9,129 nt of DNA from Treponema sp. GTDB lineage: Bacteria; Spirochaetota; Spirochaetia; Treponematales; Treponemataceae. Made by a program: the position numbers and the translations under genes. The notes below the pieces were generated by a model that worked only from the letters and a program-made list of their open reading frames with translations, made no database searches and had not been told where the DNA came from. The stretch lies in contig JAFTEK010000092.1 in the NCBI GenBank assembly GCA_017453705.1, positions 1-9,129 of the forward strand. Direction: 5' to 3'. Below are positions 1-5,177 of the stretch, one piece after another. Within the stretch, counting starts at the first letter, position 1. Each line of letters begins with the position of its first letter.

Positions 1-157
1 AGAAGGGGTTCAGAATCTTAGTTCCGTATATAAGGATGAAGCATAGGGCTGCGAGCAGGGGCGGCAGGACTATAGTGTAAAGGCGTTCTTTCGCCCTCTC
101 GTTTTTTGTCAGCATCTTGCTGACAGCATAGCACGTAAAGGACGCTTGGGCAAGCAT
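1..157 (-). CDS. N-terminal fragment of an unidentified membrane protein
   Basis: An open frame on the minus strand runs off the window at base 1 without a stop. Two ATG starts are possible. The one at 157 lies 12 nt after the tatD stop, with a weak AAAGG upstream, and begins MLAQASFTCY. The one at 115 begins MLTKNERAKERLYTIVLPPL. From the second Met there is a charged, basic stretch of about 12 residues, then a hydrophobic segment of about 20 residues (LYTIVLPPLLAALCFILIYG), which looks like a first transmembrane helix with its N-terminus in the cytoplasm. The short gap suggests co-transcription with tatD. Both starts sit in or beside inverted repeats (131-177 and 108-124), so the true start is uncertain. 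I do not recognise the family; a transporter or other multi-pass protein is only a guess from the helix. Confidence 0.5.
   Translation of the reverse strand, partial: MLAQASFTCYAVSKMLTKNERAKERLYTIVLPPLLAALCFILIYGTKILNPF
108..124. repeat. 7-bp perfect inverted repeat over a candidate start codon
   Basis: GTCAGCA (108-114) and TGCTGAC (118-124) are perfect inverted copies with a 3-nt loop. Read on the minus strand, the ATG at 115-113 of the downstream membrane-protein frame begins in the loop and runs into the 3' arm. The stem is followed by A residues on that strand, not T, so it is not an intrinsic terminator for tatD. It may reduce access to that start codon. Confidence 0.5.
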
Positions 158-177
158 CCGCTTTTGCCTTTACGTGC
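131..177. repeat. 11-bp perfect inverted repeat at the tatD 3' end
   Basis: GCACGTAAAGG (131-141) and CCTTTACGTGC (167-177) are perfect inverted copies 25 bp apart. The gap holds a second small hairpin, GCTTG-gg-CAAGC (144-155). On the minus strand the tatD TAA stop lies inside the first arm, and the candidate ATG at 157 lies in the loop region. There is no T-run after the structure on either strand, so it is not a standard terminator. It could protect the 3' end of the message or control the downstream gene. Confidence 0.55.
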
Positions 178-907
178 GCGGATAGCTATAGGCGGCCTTG
201 AAGTTGTCCATAAGGGCATCGGCGAGGACTTCCTGTTCTATGCCGCGGATGACGGCGGCTTCGGCGTAAACCCTTTGTATTTCACCGGGGCTTGTCGCCT
301 TTTCACCCTTCAGCGTCTGGTATGGGGCGTCCGTTTCCAGCAAAAGGCGATCCAAGGCTATCTCCGATACACAGGCACGGCTTTTCTTGTTGCCGTTTAG
401 AATCTGCTTGGAAAAAGAGAAATATGCGTTTATCCCATGCCTCAGGATGGAAAAGGCTTCCCTGGGGCCGAATGCGAATGAGTGGAAGATGACCGCGGGC
501 AGAGCCTTGAGCTTGTTTGCGTCGCGGAATATAAAATCAAGTGCCTTCCGGTCATGGACTAGGACGGGAACGGCATATCTGGCCGCAAGTTCCAGCGAAA
601 TGCCCCAGGCTTGCTCCTGGGCTGCAAGTTGAGCCTTGAAGCCGCTCGTGAACAGGTCAAAGCCTGTCTCGCCGATTCCGATTATCCTTGAGCTTTTAAG
701 GAGTTCTTCCATGAAATCCGCGTTCTGTGTCAGGGGCATCTGCGGATGCATTCCGAACATGGGGGCCAGGCTGTTCCCTGATTCTTTTACAAGTTCTTCC
801 TGCCGGTAGAATTCTTCTATGGAATGGGCGCAGGATGCGGCAAGAAAGCCGTCGTTTGCCTTCCAGTCGCAGCAGGCGGCATGCAGGTGTGCGTCGCAGA
901 ATGTCAT
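170..907 (-). CDS. TatD-family metal-dependent hydrolase
   Basis: This 245-residue protein belongs to the TatD family of the amidohydrolase superfamily, TIM-barrel metalloenzymes that in characterised members act as 3'-5' exonucleases or phosphoesterases on DNA. The metal-site motifs are present in order: DAHLH at residues 5-9 (H7, H9), GIGETGFD with E80, PVLVHDR with H118, FHSF with H142, and LLLETDAP with D193. The GMHP motif is at 52-55. Length is typical for the family (about 250-265). The ATG at 907 follows AAGGAGG with an 8-nt gap, which fixes the start. It is divergent from the flagellar cluster and probably shares a transcript with the membrane-protein frame after it. No convincing promoter is seen upstream. 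The substrate is unknown; it could be TatD proper or the YcfH/YjjV type. Confidence 0.9.
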   Translation of the reverse strand: MTFCDAHLHAACCDWKANDGFLAASCAHSIEEFYRQEELVKESGNSLAPMFGMHPQMPLTQNADFMEELLKSSRIIGIGETGFDLFTSGFKAQLAAQEQAWGISLELAARYAVPVLVHDRKALDFIFRDANKLKALPAVIFHSFAFGPREAFSILRHGINAYFSFSKQILNGNKKSRACVSEIALDRLLLETDAPYQTLKGEKATSPGEIQRVYAEAAVIRGIEQEVLADALMDNFKAAYSYPRT

Positions 908-948
908 CTCAGCGGCCTCCTTATGGTTTCACGAAAGTCAAAAAAGTC

Positions 949-975
949 TAAAGGGTCATTTTCCAGTACCGAAAA
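949..975 (+). promoter_or_regulatory. Sigma-28 (FliA/WhiG-type) promoter candidate
   Basis: TAAA at 949-952 is followed by a 15-nt spacer and ACCGAAAA at 968-975. The enterobacterial sigma-28 consensus is TAAA-N15-GCCGATAA, so the -35 matches fully and the -10 matches 6 of 8 bases with exact spacing. The predicted start near 983 would give a leader of about 35 nt carrying AAGGAG ahead of the 73-residue gene. Late flagellar genes, including filament chaperones, are usual targets of this sigma factor, which agrees with fliS downstream. No good sigma-70 alternative was seen here. Confidence 0.65.
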
Positions 976-1016
976 TAAAGCTAGGTAATAAATCCTAATG
1001 GGTAAAGGAGAACATA

Positions 1017-1238
1017 ATGGCAAGTTATACAGTAAAAAGTTTGGGAAAGTCAACTGACTACATGACCATCGTTCGCGAGCTGGATGATGGATATGTTGTC
1101 CGCATCGTCCGCGACAAGGACGGATACAATGACGTAACGACTGATTACATCTCAAAGACCCTGTTTGACAGTTGTATTCGCACGGGTTATCTGACCAAGA
1201 TGGAGACCCCGGCAGACCGCGAGGCTGTCAACGCATAA
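1017..1238 (+). CDS. Small hypothetical protein, first gene of the flagellar cluster
   Basis: This 73-residue protein begins MASYTVKSLGKSTDY. An AAGGAG sequence precedes the ATG by 6-7 nt, and the frame ends in two tandem TAA stops (1236-1241). No signal peptide or membrane segment is visible. The middle part (DDGYVVRIVRDKDGYNDVTTDYIS) alternates polar and hydrophobic residues, as in a small beta-rich fold, and a single Cys (C53) sits in FDSCIRTGYL. I do not recognise a named family. It directly follows the sigma-28-like promoter and precedes fliS by 32 bp, so it is probably transcribed with the flagellar chaperones. A role in late flagellar assembly or its control is an inference from position only. 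Confidence 0.8.
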   Translation: MASYTVKSLGKSTDYMTIVRELDDGYVVRIVRDKDGYNDVTTDYISKTLFDSCIRTGYLTKMETPADREAVNA

Positions 1239-1270
1239 TAACGATTTGTGGCATTATATGGTGGAGCAAA

Positions 1271-1723
1271 ATGGGTTATAGCGCGAGCAATGGTTTCAAG
1301 GCTTATCAGGAAATCGGAGTAAAGACGGCAAGCCAGGGTTCCCTTGTTGTCATGCTTTACGAAGGTGCGGTCTCAAGGCTGGAGGAGGCCATCGCGCTTG
1401 TTGACGATGAGAATAAGGTCAAGCCCGGCGACATAGAGAAGTTCGGTCAGAAGGTGCAGAAGGCTTCCGATATAATCTCGGAACTGGAGGCTAGCCTTGA
1501 CATGGAGAAGGGGGGGGATATAGCAAAGAGCTTGATGTCCCTCTACATCTTCTTCAATAAACAGCTTCTCTCTGTTTCGCTGTCACATGACAAGAAGACT
1601 TTGGAGAGCGTGCATAAGATGCTCTCCGATCTCTTGAATTCATGGGTTCAGGCAGCCAACAGTCTGGCAAATACCCAGGTTCAGATGGCCAACGACAGCC
1701 CCGCCATTAGCATCAACGGTTAA
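1271..1723 (+). CDS. fliS: Flagellar export chaperone FliS
   Basis: This 150-residue helical protein matches FliS, the cytoplasmic chaperone that binds the C-terminus of flagellin, stops early polymerisation and delivers it to the flagellar export gate. The N-terminal pattern FKAYQEIGVKTASQGSLVVMLYEGA (residues 9-33) is typical, as is the central ELEASLDMEKGGDIAKSLMSLYIFFNKQL block (71-99); neither has other close look-alikes. The ATG at 1271 has GGAG 6 nt upstream and gives the family's usual start. The frame stays open 33 codons further upstream, to 1172, but that part overlaps the preceding gene and does not look like FliS. Codons 80-82 (Lys-Gly-Gly) are written with a run of eight G (1510-1517); losing or gaining one G would truncate the protein soon after. 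The FlgN-like gene follows 24 bp later. Confidence 0.93.
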   Translation: MGYSASNGFKAYQEIGVKTASQGSLVVMLYEGAVSRLEEAIALVDDENKVKPGDIEKFGQKVQKASDIISELEASLDMEKGGDIAKSLMSLYIFFNKQLLSVSLSHDKKTLESVHKMLSDLLNSWVQAANSLANTQVQMANDSPAISING

Positions 1724-1747
1724 AAGCCTTTCATTAAGGAGGGGACA

Positions 1748-2233
1748 ATGAAAGAAAACCTAGACCAGAGAGAAATTGAGGAGCGTGTGGCAATCCTCAG
1801 GCGTTTCCGTTACCTGCTGGAGCAGCAGAGGGAAAAGTTCCGTGAGTACCTTCGCATACTGGAGATGCAGGAGGACGAAATCAACGAGGACAACGCTGAT
1901 GCGATAATTGCCCATGCAGACCTCAGTAACCAGATAGTCAAGAACATAGGTTCGTTGCAGAGGATTATCGTTCCGATGCAGAGGCTCTATGAGAAGTCCC
2001 ATGCCTCGACTTACAACCCGGAGGACATAATCCCTGTGACAAAGATACAGGATGACCTTGTGGCCTTGAGGGAGAAAGTTGTAAATCAGAACATCAAGAA
2101 CCAGAAGCTGCTCCGTGTCCGTATGCTGGACATTAGGCGCGACATCAGCGGGCTTAAGAACCCCTACCGCGCGCACCGCTCTGTCTACGCACGTCAGGAC
2201 GAATCTGGCAGTTTGGTGCATGTGGAGGCATAG
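1748..2233 (+). CDS. FlgN-like flagellar chaperone candidate
   Basis: This 161-residue, highly charged helical protein has a near-perfect AAGGAGG 6-7 nt before the ATG and follows fliS by 24 bp. Residues 5-82 and 98-136 have strong coiled-coil character, and the C-terminal part (NQNIKNQKLLRVRMLDIRR, 113-131) resembles the end of FlgN-type proteins. FlgN is the export chaperone for the hook-filament junction proteins FlgK and FlgL. Length (about 140-160) and position beside fliS fit that role. The sequence is too generic to exclude another flagellar coiled-coil protein, so no symbol is given. The last four codons and the stop (HVEA*) lie inside the first palindromic repeat element at 2223-2247, so the C-terminal residues may have been shaped by the repeat. 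Confidence 0.7.
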   Translation: MKENLDQREIEERVAILRRFRYLLEQQREKFREYLRILEMQEDEINEDNADAIIAHADLSNQIVKNIGSLQRIIVPMQRLYEKSHASTYNPEDIIPVTKIQDDLVALREKVVNQNIKNQKLLRVRMLDIRRDISGLKNPYRAHRSVYARQDESGSLVHVEA

Positions 2234-2247
2234 CCTCCATAGCGGCC
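2223..2247. repeat. Palindromic repeat element, copy 1
   Basis: A 25-bp element: a 7-bp perfect stem TGGAGGC/GCCTCCA with loop ATA, followed by the tail TAGCGGCC. Copy 2 lies at 2260-2284, after a 12-bp spacer. The copies differ at three positions, two of them opposite each other in the stem and one in the loop. The element covers the 3' end and stop of the FlgN-like gene. It has no T-run after it on either strand. Confidence 0.75.
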
Positions 2248-2259
2248 GACAGGCACGCC

Positions 2260-2284
2260 TGGAAGCGTAGCTTCCATAGCGGCC
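2260..2284. repeat. Palindromic repeat element, copy 2
   Basis: A 25-bp element: a 7-bp perfect stem TGGAAGC/GCTTCCA with loop GTA, then the same tail TAGCGGCC as copy 1. It ends one base inside the TAG stop of the M16-like gene on the opposite strand. The 12-bp spacer between copies contributes to a further small palindrome, CAGGC-ac-GCCTG (2250-2261), which overlaps the first bases of this copy. The pair fills almost the whole convergent gap and may act as a bidirectional terminator or mRNA 3'-end stabiliser, or be a REP-like dispersed repeat. Confidence 0.75.
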
Positions 2285-5112
2285 TAGTTCTGCGAGTCCT
2301 GTGAGAACAGCCTGAGGAATCCGTCCTCAGGTATGTATTTATCCAGTATCTTTACAAAATCATCCGCCGTGGCGTTCTGCATGACTATGTAGGAGTCCAG
2401 GTACAGGCTCTTGTTGCCGTCCAGGATTCCGTCCTGTATTAGCCGGGCTGTGCCTTCGTTGGTCTGTGTCTGAATCATCACGATGCGGTTCCACAGGAGG
2501 CGTATGTCGGATATTGCCTTTTCTCTTGTCTGCGGCTCATCACTTCTTAGCATACTGGAGAGCTTGTTGCGCGCGGCCTTGAATGAGTTGATAAAGCTCA
2601 TCCGGTGCAGTAGTTTCTCCGCTTCTATCATCCCTATGTTTACGATGCTCGTCGCTTTTTCCGCCCGACATTCATAGCCTTCGCCCAGATCTTCTTCCGT
2701 CAGTTTCTCCAGTTCCAGTAGCAGGGCGTTGAAAAGCTCCCTCTGGGTTCCGTATGCGGGCGCTGAGAAATAGAACTGCATGGGGTCGTAATACTTCTGG
2801 GTGGGAACGAGCAGGGGGGACTCCTTTGGTGCCAGCGCGGGATCCAAATCGGATGTGTATGTATGCTTTAGCGCAATGTCCAGCGTCTTTGGCTCATAGG
2901 ACGGCTGTGGTATGAAAGTCACCTCCCTTTCTTTCTGCATCCTGAGTACCCCTATTGTGCTTTCCGCAAGTTCCCTGGCCTGCTGAGCATCGGTGTCTCC
3001 GACAATGACAAGGGAATAAAGGGATGCATCCAGAAGCTGGGTGTAGGACAGGATTATGGACTGGAAGTCCGTGGAGCTTAGCTCTTCCGTCTCTGATATG
3101 TCGAAAATGTCTTCGTATGCACTGCCTGAGTATATGTAGCGGATTGCCGCTGATTTGAGCTGCCATGACAAGGCGTCCGTCTTAAGCCTGGTCTGGTAAT
3201 TCTGGTCGCTTATGAGCCTGTCCGCTGAGAGGGGGCGTATGTCACCGTATACTATTGCGTTGGTCAACGCCGTGAGTGCCCGCCCAAGCTCCGATGCCAT
3301 ACATTCCATTGTGATGTAGCTGGTCACTTCTGTGGTCCATGCTTTTATGCTCACGTCACCGGATAAAAGGCCTCCGTCCCGCATCTTTATCATCTCGTCC
3401 TGTATGCAGCTGGCGAATGCGTTTATGAGGAGGGTGCGCATGAAATGCTTTCCCCTGGGGCTTGCGCTCTCCCCGCCTGATATGGCTATGGATGTAACGA
3501 CGGTCTGGCTGCCGGGGGTGGACTTTACCACCAGGGGGATTCCATTGGACAGCTTGGTTGAGCTGAGGCTTTTCACATTGTCTATGTAATAGAGCGAGTA
3601 GGCGGAGGGGCTGAATGTATCTTTTTTGCCGGCTTCGTTTTTCTTTTCTGTTGTCTTAGTGAGCTTGTATGCTTCCATCTGGTACCAGGCCGCATTGCTC
3701 TCTGAGACAAGCTCGTATCCCTGCTCCTTGAAGGCACCCTCATTTTCCTTGTATACTTCGTCGTTCACCATGACGAACACAAACGGGCGTGAACGGTCAA
3801 TTTTTTCTGCGAAGGCCTGCCGCTCAAGCTTTTTTATACTGTCGTAGTAGGCAAGGAATGTTGAATAAAAGTTCTCGGCTTTTACATAGGATCTTTGCGC
3901 CCAGAAAGCTACAATGGCATCAGCCAGTCCCTTGCTCCCCCAGCTGCCCATGCTCAGGGAGGCCGCCACCTTGTCCCTTGCCGTGTCAAACTGCTTTTTG
4001 CTTAAGGCCAGGGCTTCCTTTGTCCTTTGGACAAAGTTCTCTGCCTGGGAAACAGGCGTTGCTTTTGCGATCTGCTCCTGGTCTGCTGTCTCTCCGTCGT
4101 CCAAGAAAGAGAAGGGGGCTTCCATTATGCCCTGCAGGATTACGCGGCTTGTTCCCGCCTCGCTGGAGCAGCTTGCGGAAAGGTATCCTTCCCCCCTTAT
4201 TCCCAGGGATTTGTCCTGCATAAGAAGGGTGTGGAACGGGGAATCCCCCAGGTTGAAGGCCCTTGCCGCCGTCTTTGCCTCTGCATCGGAGAATTCCGTG
4301 TATTGTATGGCAATCTGGGTCATCTCCCTGGAGAATATCGGGGATGAAAGGACGAACTTGCGCTGCTTGGTGTAATGCAGGCTGCCGTTTTTCTTTGTGC
4401 TTCCGCTGAATGCCGTTTTCCAGCCGGAAAAACAATCCGAGACAAACTGGGCTGTCTTTTGTGCGTCCACATTTCCAGTGATTATCAGTATGGAGTTGTC
4501 GGGCGTGTAGTAGGACTGGCGGATGGATTCCAGAAAGCCTTTTATCTGGGGCATGCTGTATGAGCTGAATGTCTCAAGGTTTATTCCGAAGTTCTGCTTC
4601 CATGGCTCTCCGGGGAACATCCGGGACTCTATCGCGCTGTTCAGAAAGCCTGTCGCGCTCTTCTGGTAGCTTGCGATGTCTTCTTTCATCTGCTTGTAGA
4701 CTTTCTGGATATCGGCATCCGTGAATGTCGGCTCAACGGCGCATTGGTAGAGCTGTCTCACGGCCTCCGCGAGCATGTCCGGCGTGACATCGCAGGAAAA
4801 GGATACAGTGTCCGCCGTAAGCGCGCTGCTTATGGGGTTGTCCTTTATAAAGCCCTTGTCCGCGCTGTTAAGGAAGAGCCTGTAGTACAGCTCAAAGAAT
4901 CCCGCGTCAGAGCTGGTCTGGTGGGAGTAGCCCGCCCTGCTTGCGAATTCCACGTGGGGCATGGCGGAATTCTTCTCTTCGTTAATGAATATCATCATGC
5001 CGGAATCAAGTGTGTATATATGTAGGTTCGGCAGGAATGTGTCCTTGGCGGATGCCGGCCACGTAAAGCATACAAGGACGGCCGCCAGCAAAACCCGGAA
5101 TAATCTTCTCAT
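2284..5112 (-). CDS. Exported tandem M16 (insulinase-like) protein lacking both zinc motifs
   Basis: This 942-residue protein starts with a signal peptide (basic MRRLFR, hydrophobic core to residue 18, likely cut after ASA at 20-22), so it is probably periplasmic; there is no lipobox Cys. It has the two-half layout of M16 metallopeptidases (pitrilysin/insulinase). Support in the first half: YYTPDNSILIITGNVD (201-216), CFSGW (227-231), and NLGDSPFHTLL...RGEGYLSAS (287-314), matching the M16 second-domain glycine-rich and R/Y region. The second half repeats this with SIAISGGESASPRGKHF (541-557) and SLYSLVIVGDTDA (700-709 region). The HxxEH zinc motif, expected at 74-78, reads E-L-Y-Y-R; the equivalent in the second half (556-560) reads H-F-M-R-T. 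Both halves therefore look non-catalytic. The ATG at 5112 is the first start after an in-frame TAA 12 nt upstream and has no Shine-Dalgarno sequence. It may be a chaperone-like or scaffolding pseudoprotease in the cell envelope. Confidence 0.85.
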   Translation of the reverse strand: MRRLFRVLLAAVLVCFTWPASAKDTFLPNLHIYTLDSGMMIFINEEKNSAMPHVEFASRAGYSHQTSSDAGFFELYYRLFLNSADKGFIKDNPISSALTADTVSFSCDVTPDMLAEAVRQLYQCAVEPTFTDADIQKVYKQMKEDIASYQKSATGFLNSAIESRMFPGEPWKQNFGINLETFSSYSMPQIKGFLESIRQSYYTPDNSILIITGNVDAQKTAQFVSDCFSGWKTAFSGSTKKNGSLHYTKQRKFVLSSPIFSREMTQIAIQYTEFSDAEAKTAARAFNLGDSPFHTLLMQDKSLGIRGEGYLSASCSSEAGTSRVILQGIMEAPFSFLDDGETADQEQIAKATPVSQAENFVQRTKEALALSKKQFDTARDKVAASLSMGSWGSKGLADAIVAFWAQRSYVKAENFYSTFLAYYDSIKKLERQAFAEKIDRSRPFVFVMVNDEVYKENEGAFKEQGYELVSESNAAWYQMEAYKLTKTTEKKNEAGKKDTFSPSAYSLYYIDNVKSLSSTKLSNGIPLVVKSTPGSQTVVTSIAISGGESASPRGKHFMRTLLINAFASCIQDEMIKMRDGGLLSGDVSIKAWTTEVTSYITMECMASELGRALTALTNAIVYGDIRPLSADRLISDQNYQTRLKTDALSWQLKSAAIRYIYSGSAYEDIFDISETEELSSTDFQSIILSYTQLLDASLYSLVIVGDTDAQQARELAESTIGVLRMQKEREVTFIPQPSYEPKTLDIALKHTYTSDLDPALAPKESPLLVPTQKYYDPMQFYFSAPAYGTQRELFNALLLELEKLTEEDLGEGYECRAEKATSIVNIGMIEAEKLLHRMSFINSFKAARNKLSSMLRSDEPQTREKAISDIRLLWNRIVMIQTQTNEGTARLIQDGILDGNKSLYLDSYIVMQNATADDFVKILDKYIPEDGFLRLFSQDSQN

Positions 5113-5120
5113 GGCAAGAG

Positions 5121-5148
5121 ATTATATCATATTGCATAAACTTGCAAA
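5121..5148 (-). promoter_or_regulatory. Sigma-70 promoter for the M16-like gene, predicted leaderless
   Basis: On the minus strand a perfect TATAAT lies at 5126-5121, preceded by TGA (an extended -10, TGnTATAAT). The -35 candidate TTTGCA (5148-5143) is 16 nt further upstream and weak. Only 8 nt separate the -10 from the ATG at 5112, so transcription should start at or within a few bases of the start codon. This fits the lack of a Shine-Dalgarno sequence. Confidence 0.65.
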
Positions 5149-5161
5149 AGGCTTGCAAAAG
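5132..5161. repeat. Helically phased TTGCA repeats between divergent promoters
   Basis: TTGCA occurs at 5132-5136, 5142-5146 and 5153-5157, spaced 10 and 11 bp. The last two are part of a 10-bp direct repeat CTTGCAAAAG (5141-5150 and 5152-5161) with one base between copies. The repeats cover the -35 region used by both divergent promoters. A direct repeat with one-turn spacing could be an operator for a regulator of both genes; it could also simply reflect the duplicated -35 element. Confidence 0.5.
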
Positions 5162-5170
5162 CTTTATAAT
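5142..5170 (+). promoter_or_regulatory. Sigma-70 promoter for the DUF4954 gene, predicted leaderless
   Basis: TTGCAA (5142-5147) is followed by a 17-nt spacer and a perfect TATAAT (5165-5170). The ATG at 5178 comes 7 nt after the -10, so the mRNA should begin at about the start codon, and no Shine-Dalgarno sequence is present. Its -35 overlaps the -35 of the opposite promoter, so polymerases could compete for the two directions. Confidence 0.7.
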
Positions 5171-5177
5171 CGGCCAC

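Noticed and set aside
1172..1270. Extended N-terminus of FliS from an upstream ATG
   Set aside because: It overlaps the end of the 73-residue gene, has no ribosome site and does not resemble FliS; the ATG at 1271 has GGAG and gives the usual family start.
2224..2238. Hairpin as an intrinsic terminator for the FlgN-like gene
   Set aside because: No T-run follows on either strand, so a standard intrinsic terminator is not supported; other 3'-end roles remain possible.
2223..2284. CRISPR-like repeat-spacer arrangement
   Set aside because: Only two copies, each a palindrome with its own loop, and a 12-bp spacer; no cas genes nearby.
3789..4435. Several overlapping frames of about 105-150 codons on both strands
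   Set aside because: They lie within the M16-like gene, have low-complexity compositions and no ribosome sites; they reflect its base composition.
5142..5177. TTG start extending DUF4954 by 12 residues
   Set aside because: It would put the TATAAT box inside the coding region and has no ribosome site; the ATG at 5178 fits the promoter.
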